Positions 45,020-57,600 of a DNA stretch of 64,000 nt are shown here, piece by piece. The position numbers and the translations under genes were made by a program. The DNA is taken from the NCBI RefSeq assembly GCF_008831285.2, contig NC_045146.1, forward strand, positions 6,708,972 through 6,772,971, in the 5' to 3' direction. Numbering within the stretch: the first letter of the stretch is position 1; each line of letters starts with the position of its first letter. This DNA is from Nymphaea colorata. Its lineage: Eukaryota; Streptophyta; Magnoliopsida; Nymphaeales; Nymphaeaceae. Under the pieces are notes generated by a model. The model did no database searches and was not told where the DNA came from. It saw only the letters and a list, made by a program, of their open reading frames with translations.

Positions 45020-47480
45020 CTAATCAGAACTTGCATCAGACGAGCCACTTGAGACTTCCTTACCATCAGAATCTGGCGGTTCCTCTATAGTCTCTATTAA
45101 ATGAGTTTTCTTTTGGGAATTTGGACATTTTGAAGCTAAGTGACCTAACTCAAGACATCTAAAACAACGGATGGTCTGGTCTGAACTACGACTTTTAGAC
45201 CGGGTGTTATAGGCAGGACATGACCGCTCGCCCTTACCTAGGAAAGGTGGCACAGGCCTTGACTCAACAGGCTTCGAGGAGCTAGCTCCTCTGGTTGGAT
45301 GACTCGACTTGAGACGGTACAAAGTGTCACCCCTAGACACACGGGTTCATGCTTATGTTTCAAGGCTTCTTCTATGTTCATTGCATAACTGCTTGCTTGA
45401 TCTAAAGTATCTACTGTTGCACAATTAAATTCATCAGAAATAGAGGGACGAAGACCAGAAACATACCTGATAATCTGTTGACGCTCGGTCTCCACAATCT
45501 GGATGCGCAGTGATAGTTGATGAACTCTGCCATGTAATTCGCTACAGATCTCGAGCTCTGACGAAGATTGAGGTACTCCTTGTATACCCTCTCAATGTGG
45601 TCCGAAGGTACAAATTTGTCTACATCATCCTCTACATCTTGCCCCAAGCCTGCACCGGTCACTGACAGCACCGCTCATACAATCTCTGAAGCTCAAACCA
45701 TCACGTCTAAGCAAGTCCATGCAACCTGGTCATGGCTAATGGCACTCTATGATGCTCCTCCACCTAGTGGTAGTCGAAGAAGAACTAGACTGCATATGCC
45801 CAGTCAAAGTACTCCTGTGCGTCGAATCTCCCAACAAACTCTGGAAGGTTCAACCTCACCCATATCTAGAGGCGCGTTGCTGAGTCATTGTCATCCTTGA
45901 CTGGTGCATGGTGTCGGTGCAGCTCAATAGGAGGAGACCTCGAGCGGGCCCGATCTGCAAGGGAACCCATTTGCTAACACTTCTGCTCGTGAGCTTGAGG
46001 AAGTGGCAGATCCATGATTGTACCTGCACCAAATGGAAGTGGACCTGGGGCTTGGGTCACATGGATAGTCGAATGGGGATATGGGTATGGAATTGGGAAT
46101 GGGTATAGAGTGTGGTAAGGATTCATGGAAGGATTTGGATATGGGTTTAAATACGGATTTGGATGTTGGTTTGGATAAGGGTTCGGGCTGGTTTAGGTTT
46201 GGATCGGGTTTGTTCCTAAACTATTCGTCGGGACCCAGAGTGGTTTGGGTTGGACTCTGAATCAAGTTTTGTGGATAGTAGGCTGGGTTTGAACTCGATC
46301 CAAAATCCGTAAGAGGATGGGTCTGGTTTTGACCAGGTCCAGGACACAAAATGGGAGGGTTTTGAGTCTGATTATGGTCTAGGTTGGGTCTAAAGGTAGG
46401 TTCGAGGCCACATATACAAGGTTGAACCAGACTAAAAGACAATATCGGGCGTTTATGTAGCTTGAACTCGAATTCAAACCTATATATCCATGAATCGAGT
46501 GATATGGTTCCGAATTGGGGCCATGGCCCGAATCGGTTCGAACCGCTCTCATGAGAGACCGGCTCGACCCATCGGGCCTCTCGAAAGAACTCGAGTGGTC
46601 GGGGTCAGGGTTCCCCCTTTCCACCTCAGGCAGAAAGGGGAAACCATCGGCGGAGGGTGGGGTGCCCACTGCCCACCGCCCCCCACCCATGATGATGGTG
46701 TGTGGACGGCAGTGGCGGGTGACCTCCCCTCAGATCTCGTACTTTGGCGCGAGGCAAAGCGACAGATGGCCGCCGGTCGGACGGAGGCACCTCTTGTTTT
46801 CGCCCCCAGGTTGCAGAAGTGTTGGCTGTATTCCGTACACCACCACCGGCTGGCGACGGAAACGGCAATGTCCACCGTGCTTCACCTTGTCCACTCGTCA
46901 TGATGAGAAGAGTCATTGCCGCTGACGCTCCCTTCGTCCGACAAACTTCCGCCTGACGATGGGAGGAGGGCGCAGCTGGTTCTCCATCTCCCCCAAACGG
47001 AAATAGAGGAGCTCTAGCAGGTAGCCTTGACATCAGATTTGCTACACCTACCGGCAACAGACCTCCAGCGGGAACTCCTTCCATTGATGCATTCCAGATT
47101 CCCCCCAAAGCCCCAGTGTCTTTTGCAGAGTAATCTGCTACCGTTCTTCAGCTCCCAACACAAACATTGGGAATACCATTTACAGCAGGAAACGCCTGGT
47201 AATTTTTTGTTTTATTCTCTGCATACTGTAAAAACGAGCAGAGCATTCCTTTGATCTCGTCAATGTTCTTGGTTATAACTGCAAGATCCTGTCTAATGTG
47301 GGTGATTTCATAATCATGCTTCCCCACTGTCTGTTGTAAGAGTTCTTGATTTTCTTCTTCCGATTACAAGACTTATGTTGGATTTTCTACATTTGCATTC
47401 GATGCAAACTCTACAACTTTTTTTTCTGTAGCAACAAAGTTGCTTGCCTTTTCTTTATCTTTTGCTTCTTTTGCAGCCAT
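45020..47480 (-). pseudogene. CRM-like gag, broken and probably containing inserted DNA
   Basis: The likely start is the ATG at 47,478-47,480 (MAAKEAKDKEKASNFVATEK), 23 bases after the primer site. A coiled-coil-like segment (ITHIRQDLAVITKNIDEIKG) follows near 47,260. A Pro/Tyr-rich stretch lies at 46,000-46,200, the capsid-like part at 45,411-45,880 (FVPSDHIERVYKEYLNLRQS) and the zinc knuckle at 45,130-45,170 (CFRCLELGHLASKC, all four ligands present). The knuckle ORF ends SSGSSDASSD. Several frameshifts occur. The GC-rich block inside is described separately. Confidence 0.75.
46490..47110. other. GC-rich block inside the CRM-like gag
   Basis: Base composition changes abruptly to G+C-rich with many CG dinucleotides, and overlapping ORFs of 61-160 codons appear on both strands, as expected for GC-rich DNA with few stops. 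None carries a known domain. It lies between the N-terminal and Pro-rich parts of gag. It could be inserted foreign DNA or a divergent, compositionally biased gag segment. Similar words (CCATCGNCGGAG, CCCATGATG) recur at 62,230-62,280. Confidence 0.4.
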
Positions 47481-47502
47481 GCACACAATATGGACGAAGT
47501 GT

Positions 47503-47514
47503 CGCTCTAATATC
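47503..47514 (-). promoter_or_regulatory. Primer-binding site, initiator Met tRNA type
   Basis: The minus strand reads TGATATTAGAGC, four bases inside the LTR. It matches the usual plant initiator-Met site TGGTATCAGAGC at 10 of 12 positions. Both differences are transitions. Confidence 0.75.
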
Positions 47515-47518
47515 AAAC

Positions 47519-47554
47519 TGATGTAATCAAACTTTCTAAAAACTAAATAGTTAC
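47519..47554 (-). repeat. 5' LTR of the CRM-like element, inner part
   Basis: These 36 bases, TGATGTAATCAAAC to TAGTTAC, match the start of the 3' LTR at 41,335. The rest of the LTR resumes at 50,606. The split identifies the sequence between as an insertion. Confidence 0.8.
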
Positions 47555-50500
47555 TGTAACGTTACTTATTTTGGTCAGGTCGGGTCAGATCAGGGTCCAA
47601 ACCTAGAGCTGAGCTCCACACACAAAGAGGAGCCGACACCTCTTCTCTCTCATCTTTCCCTCTTCTCCCTCGTCTTTCCTCTCGATGTCCCTCTTCGTTG
47701 CCCGCTCAGCCGCAGGTGACCCGACACAGAGAAGAAGGAGGCAGAAGAAGGATCAGTGGCGGAGGTGCGGTGGCATTGAGGTAAGCTCGCCAGTTTTCTC
47801 TCTCTCCTTTCTCCTCTCTTCCTTCTCCTCCCTGTCCCGCTATTTGACTGTCTGTCCATCTACCCATACCCTCTTTCTCTCGCATCTGCTCTCTCTCCCT
47901 CGCCACTCTCCTTCTTCTTCCCGCTAGTTCTCTCCCGCATGGTTCCTTTTCCTCTGCTACCCTCTCATCTCCAGCCTCCCGCATGCTCTCCCCTCTACCC
48001 AAACTCTCTCGATTTGCACAACCCTCTCACTCTCTATTGCATTCTCTCTTTTCTACACGCTCTTCTCTCGCTCTCATCGTCTCTCTATTGGTGCCCTCTC
48101 TCTCTTGCGCCAATCCCTTTCCCCCTCACCTGAAACCTTGGTTTCCCCTCTCCCATTGTCTCCCTCACAGCCGATTGCCTCCTTCTAATGACAAACCCCA
48201 ATCTTGAACTCCATTTTTGTCCATGTTGACTCTTTTGTGGCTGTTGGATTGGATTGCAGCTTGGTGACGCATCATTCCCCTCATACCAACGAGTTGAAGG
48301 CATGAGAGGCGATGACAATAGTTAATTTTAGGCGTTTGGGGATCAATCAAATATTTGAGGTGGCTGTCGGGAACATTGCAGCAATTTTAACACTAAGATT
48401 GGAGTGAGCAAGGCCTAATCGAGTCTAAATTGTTTAATATTTCATGTTAACACATGTATAATTAATGATTGAGCATGCTAGACTTAAGATTTGATTATTT
48501 ATAATGCATGCTAGCGATGTTGCTATTTTGGAGAAAGTTTGAGACTATTTTGAAAAGGACGAGGATCCACGTGTGTATCTATCTCTTTAGCATGTTGGGT
48601 TAATTTTTGAAGTGATTAGGAAACATAGTAGAGATTTAGCGTGGTTGAGAAGATTTAGAACTGCTTTCGGGAACATGTGGCGCATGCTCTTGTAAATGTG
48701 TGAATCATGGTGTTAGTTGGGAAAGAATACGTGAGTTGGGTCTAACTATTGGGAAGTCGCCTCAACTATGAAAGCAAGGGAGAAACAGATTAGTGATTGG
48801 TTCAAATTGAAAGTGCGGAGCTTAAATCATTTGGTGACAACCTCAAGTACTTGAGGAGAGGACTATTAGTGGGCTTGTGGGTCGACACTACCTGTCGACA
48901 CTCTCTTGAGGAGATGACATGCCTCAATGATTATGTTTCATACTTGTATAAATTGTAAAGTGAAGCGAGTAGAAAACTTATCGTTTGATTGTGTTTGCAG
49001 GTACATCTGGCACGCCCAGTAGACCTTGAGCAATAAGACGTGAAGCTCGAGACATTTTGGGTGTTTTGTAGACGCACAACAGGTATGACGGCATTCCAGG
49101 CAAATCTCTGCCTGGGGTCAATTTGTGAATGTGTGTTCCCAGAATCGTTGAATCCTAGGATTGTAATGTGATTGAATGAATGTAATGTAACTGAATGAAT
49201 GTATGCATGAGAATTGAGTGCTTATGTACTTAGTTTTGTTTTTAAAATTTCTATGCAATTGCATTTGTATGCTAAAAATGATAACTGCTTAGGACAAATG
49301 AGGTGGGTTATCGAGTCGAATATCTCCTCGACCCCAAGTGTGCATTAGAAAGCATTTTAGAATAATAACTGCATAGGACAACTACAAACCAATCACGGAT
49401 TGAGACTACTTTCTGTGGTTTGGCTAAGTTTTCAAAGATATAATTGATGTGATGTGTGATGTGAATGTTATAATGTTTCATATGCATTGCCATGAAAATA
49501 ATACAAATGAATGATAGTTGTACCTATATTGTTATGACAGCTAGCTAAGAATGTTAATGATATGTGTAGCCCTCATGTGAAGGCAATTGGAGGTGTGAGT
49601 GCACTCGTGAAGTGAACCAACCTCATAAGCTAGCCAATCATTTTGTAAATGTGCAATCGTAATGATAAGAAAGGAAGAACAAGAGATGAGAGGGGCCAGT
49701 GGGTTGTGGTAATGTGTTTGGGAGATGTCCCACCTTCGCCACTGGTCTCGCCTGTTCGGAGCGTAGGTGGTGCAAGGTCTCAGGGTATTGTTGTGTAATG
49801 TGCTTGGAGCATTGGGCTTCCGCCTTCCCACACTGGGTGTCATAGGGAAAGTTGAGTATCTTTTCTTGGAATTCACACATCCATAGACGAGTGCTCTTCT
49901 GCTGCAGCGTGAATAGATCTATATTGTTTCGGGCCACCACGGGGGTTGTCTCCAAGGTGTAGGACGGTCGCGGTGTGCACGTGTCTGTGTTTGTACCCAT
50001 AGGAGCTATCAATTCACTAAAGCTAATGTAAATGACAAGAATGCGAATGTGAATGAAATGTATGTGGATGAAGTGAATATGCATGAAGTGAATGTGATTA
50101 TGAAATATGATGATTGTAGCCATTGAGTGGCCTTTACATGTCATGATATATGTGAGGGGCTTTCATGACAAGTCATGTGAATATATGCCCTATCACAATA
50201 TCATAGTGAGTTGCTTTCATATTTGTTATATCTCATATTTGAGCCATTACCTTAAAGGGTTAGAGATTTATCTAGCTTGTTGTCATACTACGAATATTAA
50301 GCCTTCAGTTGTCATTCTTTTTTAGGTGTTGGTGGACCTGGGGCAGCAGGTTGATCAGATGGCTCTACTCACATCCTACGGGAGAGGTTTTGGGTCTTTT
50401 GGAGTATCGGCGCGTCTTGTTTTGGGTCACGTTGATGTCTTGTTTTTGTAAGACATCAATGTTGTGATTTGGAGGCATTTTTGTCATATGTATATTGAGA

Positions 50501-50605
50501 AGTATGATGTGATTTTTGTATGAACTGAAAATTGTTATATAAATGAAGGTTTGCCCCACTCTCTTTGAGTGCACAACTCATCTCTTTTGAAGCGTTGTGT
50601 CGACA
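47555..50605 (+). mobile_element. Insertion of about 3.05 kb, probable solo LTR
   Basis: The segment interrupts the 5' LTR of the CRM-like element, starts TGTAACGTTACTTATTTTGG and ends GTGTCGACA, so it has the TG...CA form of an LTR. It has no recognisable coding domain, although ORFs occur. A C/T-rich block lies at 47,640-48,130, and a TATA-like TTATATAAATGAAGG at 50,535 near the right end would suit a plus-oriented LTR promoter. I saw no clear 5 bp duplication; about 11 bp of the host LTR are missing or changed at the right edge. A Tekay-like family is only a guess from the TGTAAC start. Confidence 0.55.
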
Positions 50606-50997
50606 ACAAAGTAGAAGAAGAGACAAAACTAATGAAAATAACATTCTACTTCATTCAACTTCAACATAACATACAAAATGAATCATCGCCCATTTATAGG
50701 GGCAAGAGTAGTAACGGGTCGGATCCTGAACAAGTACTCTAGATCCAAATGGATCCACAAAGATACAATGAACATACTTACAAAATGGATCTCAAACAAA
50801 ATATGTAAACCAAAATTACAATTCAACCCTTGGTGCGCCTCGAGTATCTACGCAGGGGCACCTGCTCTCGACTATGCTCCGGGTCCGCAAGGGATCTCAG
50901 AACTGAAGACTCATGATTAGCACTGACGCCAAAAGGTGGGACCTGAGGCGGGAAACTGGACCCAAGAGAGTGATGTGTCTGGTCTTGCTCTTGATCA
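50606..50997 (-). repeat. 5' LTR of the CRM-like element, outer part
   Basis: It is collinear with 41,403-41,793, for example ACAATGAACATACTTACAAA in both. It ends in CA before the TTTAC duplication. The ORF 50,678-50,920 is an LTR artefact. Confidence 0.9.
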
Positions 50998-51281
50998 TTT
51001 ACAAATAGGTTTGAGCCTACTGGGAGGTCATTTCAGTTCACCTTCCATAGGGAAGTCCATCATGCAGGCTACGATAGCACTAATCATGTGGTTATTTGAA
51101 AAATTAGGAGACAGCTGCTTTGGCAATGGATTAATCCTCTATAATCTTTTCGTAGTCTGGGATCATAAAATTGGCTATGGTAGTATGTTATGTGCCAAAC
51201 AATGTGGCATGTTGAGAATAGGTTTCCATTTCTCCATGCCTTCCCAGTTCCAGCAGTCATTGATACATTGTGCATTTGCAG

Positions 51282-51521
51282 ATCGAATTCTGCTCCAATT
51301 TGCATGATGGTCTGGGCACCACTTGTCTTGATGAGAAGAGGCCGAGAATTTTGATCCCTTCACTGCCTGATCTGCTGCAATCTGACCTAGTAATCTGTAG
51401 CCAGCATCCTGGAGAGCTTGCTAGGTACCACATTCTCAAGCCTTTGCTTTGCACTGAACTTGTTCAAGCCCCTAAATTGCTCTTGATCTCCAGGTCACAA
51501 ATTTGTTTTGCTAGTGATTGA
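51282..51521 (+). CDS. Possible terminal exon of an unknown host gene
   Basis: An acceptor-like CATTTGCAG precedes 79 open codons and a TGA stop. The peptide begins IEFCSNLHDGLGTTCLDEKR and includes ILIPSLPDLLQSDLVICSQH, with balanced composition and a GC content above the surroundings. I do not recognise the family. The exon lies 280 bases beyond the CRM-like insertion and could follow the broken exon at 41,187. ORFs on the opposite strand here look less natural. Confidence 0.4.
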   Translation: MEFCSNLHDGLGTTCLDEKRPRILIPSLPDLLQSDLVICSQHPGELARYHILKPLLCTELVQAPKLLLISRSQICFASD

Positions 51522-54179
51522 TAATTGCACAATGTTGGAAATTGCATGGATTTTGCGTTTTTCTGTATGAGATCCTAAACCATACCGATTTTGCTTTAGT
51601 CTTCATGTGAAGCTTATTCTTCGTAGAAGTCTAGCCATTTATGTAATTGTGAATCTAGCACAATTATTGAATTTTTTCACCTCTCACCAGTTCTATGTAT
51701 CGTCTATTTTTAAGTCCAAGCAGGTAGATATGCATTTGACTTGGAGGCTCATGAGCTGATCCAAAATGCACAACAGAGTGGGCCAGGTTCTTGTAACTTG
51801 CATGTTCTTTGGCTATACTCAGGGTAGCCCTGATCTATGATTGATGTTCTCAAGAGTCACCTTCTCAGTTCCTTTTATTTCTATACATGCTCGTGTCTTG
51901 TTTTTTGTGGAACTCCAGCTTCCTAGTCCAGTGGTATAATCAATTTCCTTTTCCCTTCCTTTATTCTATTTTGTTTTTATGAGTACGTGCATATTGTGTT
52001 TCTGCATAGATGTTTAAGGTGTTTATTTTGATAGAATCCTTATCAAGGCAACTTTAAGGCCGTCAGGCCCACCCCACCCCCACATTGTCATTATTATTAA
52101 ACTGTGATTATATAGGGTTCTCCTCTTTTAGTTTGTTATCTACATTTTCTTCTGCCTTATATACAGATACATAATGCAATACTGTCATTTCATCGTCAAC
52201 TGCCATTAGGGTGCTTATTTCTTAGTTTAAACCAATTTTCAAGTCAGTTAACCTGACAGCATACAATAATGCTTTCAACTTGCCATATCTGGATTTCACA
52301 AAACTTGATATTTGTGTAGGTGAATATTTTTAACTACCTATAATCAAACTGCTTGTGTTTGACTTTTCAGAATTGGAACAATTAGCTCCTTAACATTAAA
52401 TTCTACGAATTTAAGTTCTAGGGGAAAATTTAGTATTTTAATATGGTAAATGAGATATCTTTTTTTCTTGCTTTCAATTTAGACCAATCAAATCAAGTCA
52501 CATTGCCAATTTAGATCGGTTAAGTGCACATGGATAACATGTTGCACCACAGGCACAAATTGTTGATGTGTAGAAATCTCTCTCCCTCACTCTCCCACTG
52601 CAAATGTATGCACACCCATGCATACAGTTTCAGTAGTTCTGTGTGCATGATGCTCATTCTTTACTAGAGTAAGTGGCCTGTTGGTAAGTGAATTAGTTGT
52701 CCATATCTTGTTTTGCAAACAAATGTCTCAGCAGGGTGTATGCTAGTTTGACCTCCAAGCTCTTGCAAATGAATGTTTCATGTTGGCGTATGCAACATAT
52801 TTTTCTGCATAGGAAACATCCTCCCACTCCTGCTCTGCAACTCAGTTCTTGGCAAAGATTCAAATAGCATTTTTAAACAAAATTATTTGGTTGGTAAGAA
52901 ACATGGACTGCCTGACGATCGTTCACCCTGGGTTGCATCTAGAACCGTTCCTGCTTAAAATGTTCAGTAATTTTATCGGACCAGTAGTTGTCCAAGCTGA
53001 TTACTGCACGCAGCAGCTTTATGCACCGTTTGGGTGCTAGGCAAAAATGGGAAGCGAATTGTTGTGCTCCTCACTGCCCTCCTCTGTTCGTGTATGCAAA
53101 AACAAATGGAATTTCTAAACAACTCTCTCATACTATTTTTCAAGAGTTGATTCTTTAGAATACCTAATGAGAATACATCTTGCGTACGTTTTGTAGCTTA
53201 AATTTTCAATATAGTTTTTTTATTGATTTTTCAACGAAGTATACTGCACCTCGGTTGTAATGACTGTATTTGTCTCCGGAGCAAAACCAACAATAAGAAA
53301 GTTTTTTCACTAAATAACTGGCTTCTTTTGGATCAACCTCCAAGTATAGTGACTAAGGAAACTTGTCAGAACATGAGCGGAAATGCAGCATCTGGAACAT
53401 TGTTGATATCAGCCTGATAAATAGGGTTGTCAACGGGTAAGTTTGTTTTTCCAATTTGTGTTCTCGGATGGACATAGCAACTTCTGATCCATATCCTATT
53501 CAAATTTACTGAAGTCCATCCTGTTCAAATTTATAGTTATGTTTCATATGATTTTCATTCAATGCGTGACCTTGTCAACCTGTGATTTCTGTTTGCACCT
53601 CAAGTGTGATATATGTTTTGCATCCTGTTTGGATGAAGACTACCAACTACAAAGCATGTTAGGTACCCGGTTTCAGTGTTGTTGATATGATCTTTTAAGC
53701 TAATTTTGATTCTAAATCTAGCTTCCTAACATGGTTCTGGAGTTTCCGTTGGTTGATGCGTGCCTTGTGTCTTGTCTTGTGAATGTTACTCTTCCAGAAG
53801 ATGGTTGTCTTCATTGGGAAGTCAACGTATCAGCTTTTGTTCCTTGATTTGCAATTAACGAACCTTGGATTTACCTCACTAGCTGCATCATTGCCCCAAG
53901 CACAAAGATTCTTTTGACTATTGCAATCCCAAACGTTTAACGTCTGTTTATTATGGAAACAAGAATGTATGGACTGTAAGTTAATGGCCCACATTTTCAC
54001 GATGATTACAATAACTATTCGTATGCTTAATAGCAGCGTAAGCTATTGTCATAGATCTTGATAAGGGGACCTTCCTCTGCAAAGTAAAATCTGAAGAGAA
54101 AAGTTTGAACGGAAGAAAGCCTTTAGATGGTCAGAACTCTAGCGATGAAGTCTACGGTCCATTATCTATTAGGGAGCAT
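51522..54179. other. No gene recognised
   Basis: Several 60-65 codon plus ORFs exist (52,773-52,958; 52,849-53,040; 53,223-53,417). Some have ordinary composition, but no motif or splice support. A C-rich tract occurs at 52,066-52,081. Confidence 0.4.
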
Positions 54180-54600
54180 TTGATAGCCATGGATTTGAGA
54201 TTCAAGGTAATATGAGATCATTGGGAATATCAGATCTATGGATTTAAGGTCAGACCCCCTTCCATCCGACCCTTAAAACTGAGGTTTCAGTTATCAACTG
54301 AAGATCTTAAATCTTCCTTTTCACATAGTGGTAAACTCCATTGTTTGTTTGAACTATGTGTGTGTTTGTTTCATTGCAGATCTGAGATCACTAGGTTCTC
54401 ATGGATTTAAGGTCGGCTCCCCATCCAACCTTTGAATGCACCCTCGGATCTTACATCCGAGCCTATCAAAATGCAATCTCGAGGTTCTACACAAAGGGGA
54501 TTTTAGATCGACCTCGGATTTGAGATCAAGACTATCAGGTGTGTTTGTTTTTGGGTGATCTGAGATCATTAGGATATCAGATCCATGCATTTATGTATTC
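54180..54600. repeat. Cluster of related MITE-like units
   Basis: The words GAGATCATT or GAGATCACT with following TCAGATC or ATGGATTTAAGGTC occur at about 54,212, 54,385 and 54,563. GTGTTTGTTT followed by GATCTGAGATCA occurs twice (54,362 and 54,541). These look like partial copies of one small repeat inserted or duplicated side by side. Termini and target duplications are unresolved. Confidence 0.55.
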
Positions 54601-57600
54601 AAAATAAATTGATATCCGAAAATCTGCTGAGTCTTGGAATTATAGAACAACATAAGGAAAATGACATTACAGGCAGTGTGGAAAAAAAATGTGGTTTTCA
54701 TAATTTCATATTATGCCGGACGGTTCCAAAGTGATGTTGTGATGAAAACATAATCTATCTAGAAGGTTCGACTTAAGACCTCAAGGGTGAGAAAAAGTGC
54801 CAAAGTTCCCCTCCACTCTGTCCCATATCCCTAGGATTCAGGGCGCTGTTGGGGGTTGGGCGTGTCACCGATGCATCGTCAGCTGGATACCGCAGTTTGT
54901 CCCACCAGAAATTGAAATGGAGACACGGCCATCTATCACGCTTCTACCTAACCAGTTAAACCGGCTCCTCCCCAAGGCAACCTCCAATTGAGAAAGTTAG
55001 GCGTCTCTGAACCAACTTGCTCGTCCTTACCCCAACTTGCCTATCGAGAAGAAAAGTAGTAAAAAATTGAATGAACGAGCAATATGTGTAACGATTCATG
55101 CTATAATTGTTCACATGCGTCCAGGATACGCGCTTATCCATCAGGCCCAGTTTGGTAGCCTATTGATGCTTGTGAATTCCATTATGTCATACAGGATGCC
55201 TGTGGGTAGCCGCGTATGGCAGGCTCCTCAGCTTTTCGGTGAGTTAAACTTGCACCCTCTATGCCTAGTAATAGCTCAGTGCAGAAAAGCATGTGCTATT
55301 CTCTAGAAAAGTAGGAAAGATGGTGCTGGTTACATTTATTAAATGCAATTGATGACAAGAACATACTTGTCTTTCTCACACGCATACAAATAGGTAGAGA
55401 GAGAGAGAGTAGTGGAGATTGCGGGTGTTCTCCACTATGCTTGCTTTTGCTTCCTGCTTGGAGAATGACTGAAAAGCCACTTTGCTGGCCATTCAGCAGC
55501 TAAAAGTGGCTACACTTTGGGTAGAACAAAATCCTGTGCAATATAACTGTACCAAAGTTTTTCTAATAGTCGTTCGAAATCTAACCGTATAACGTGTTAT
55601 TTACGGTTTATGATCTACAAATCAATTGTGGATCCTTTTGAATGCATAAACACGATTGAAGAGAGACCTAGATCTCAATGATCTAATAATTTCACAATTT
55701 TTTAGGTCATTACAAAATTAGACCTGCTCATTCAACATATTTTATGAGTAGATTTGTAAGATCAAAACCATGAAAATCACATCCATATATTTAAGATCTT
55801 GAACAAAATTCGCTACCTGTCAATTTAAAATGTAATGGCAACACTTTTTTGTGCAATTCCAATGCATGCCTCTGCTTACCTTGAGAGTATTCGGACCCTT
55901 GTCCTAAAATGCCCCATTTCCTAGATCTATTTGTTCTGCAATGATTACTGATACTTAGAAAATATTACCCACTTTATCGTGATATTAGAGCTTCGATACA
56001 AAGAATTTTACATGAACATTGCAGTAAGTAGTATGTCCTTCAGTCGGAAAGTAATCATGCATGAAAGGCACAATGTTACCTTTCTTCCAAGTTCCACCTA
56101 ACGATGATAGTCGACTTGGATGCAGTTAAAAAGCCATACCAGAATCCTGCCCCAGTATCCACACAATGACTTGCTATCTTTGGCTCAGATTATGAATTGT
56201 AACGGTCATCATAATGAATCGACCTGAAGCTCAGGTTAAACTTCAGCCCATGGATTGCAGATTTTAGACATTGAGTTTATATAAGTTTAGTTAAAGAAAA
56301 AGTTAAAAGCAAGCCATCTAAATTAATGGAAAATATGTAATAATATAAAGTGTAGCAGGTTTTGGAGTGTATGGATGCTACCAAAACTAGGTCTAAGGAA
56401 AGCATAATTTTGACAAAAACTTTGTTTTATAAAGGGGAGTGATCGAAAGACCTAAACCTCCTTGAGTTATTCATGACAAGCAATCTCACCCAAACAAAAA
56501 AACCAAGTTTCCTAAACTCAGTTAAAAAAATGGTTTCCATAAAACTAAGTCTAATAAAACTAGGTGAGATGAGGGTGTCATACACATGCCCTCGTAGAGC
56601 TAATTGAGTTGTCGTGTGAAAAATGTATGTGTAGAAAAGTTAGTTTCTTCTACCATTCATATCGTATGCGGAGCTCTGAAATTTGATCTTACAAACGTAC
56701 TTAGCTTGGTCTACGGTAAGAATGAACTCATTGGTCATGTTTTTTGATGAGCAATATGATATTTTTTTAATAATATTGGTAAGTATGAGTTGCTGAAGTT
56801 TGAAATTCCTCGAGTACATACTGATGTGTTTTAAATGGAGGATATCATGAAAGGATTATCCAATATGTACTTTATACTGTCATCCAACTCTTCTTTTAGT
56901 AAATGGTTGTTACAGCGTGAACTAAAAGGGATTTCAATAATTTTACTGTTTGTTAACTTTCTTAATCTGAACTTCTTTCGATCAACTGTTATGGTATTCT
57001 CGATAGGAATAAAATAAAAATTATATGTATGATTATTTTGTTGAGGAACTGGGGGTCTATAAATCTCATTTTAAACTTAGTGACTGTAGAGTGGCTTATG
57101 AAAAAGAATAGGCGTGTCCTCTTCGGCACTAGCAAATGTACTGTATCCCTAAAGTGGCAGCGAAAAAGCATCAATAGACCATGAAGAGACGTGGAAGTGC
57201 AACTTAAAACCAAAGTTTGCAATGGTGGAGCAGTTCTTCGTACACGGCATCGATGCGCCACGCCTCTAATTTTTTGTATTTTTCAGCAAGATGCTTAATG
57301 GTTGACAAGAAAGTAACTGAACAAGCAAATGGAACCTAAAGTTGCTGCACCATACCTGTAGAAGATGACAAAATGTGGTTCCTTTGCTGTGATAGAAACA
57401 AGCTTGCGAATTAGTGCTTATGAGTAGGGCTAGCGCTCAAGTCATTTCAAGTAGTCGTGTTAAAACCCGTTTTGGGAATTGATATGAATTTGTCCATCTT
57501 TGATTCGACAAGATTAAAACAATTAAGACCTAAAAAAGATATAAACATATAAAGAAAAAATATAAGTAAAACAAAAGAAATGTTACCGTGTTATACACTG

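Larger units (their letters stand above)
41335..50997 (-). mobile_element. CRM-like chromovirus (Ty3-gypsy) with nested insertion
   Basis: The element is bounded by a perfect 5 bp target duplication TTTAC (41,330-41,334 and 50,998-51,002) and by TG...CA LTR ends. Minus-strand order: 5' LTR (50,997 down to 47,519, split by an insertion), primer site, gag, protease, RT, RNase H, integrase, polypurine tract, 3' LTR (41,335-41,793). Without the insertion it would be about 6.6 kb. Integrase and its GPY/F-type tail (RPERCPIGTYSKLSPRKYGP, then FNVSDLFP) resemble CRM-type chromoviruses, which often target centromeres. All domains carry stops or lost catalytic residues. A Galadriel-like assignment is also possible. 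Confidence 0.85.

Noticed and set aside
46515-47108. Six overlapping ORFs of 70-160 codons on both strands
   Set aside because: They arise from high G+C content with few stops. None has a domain and all frames look equally open.
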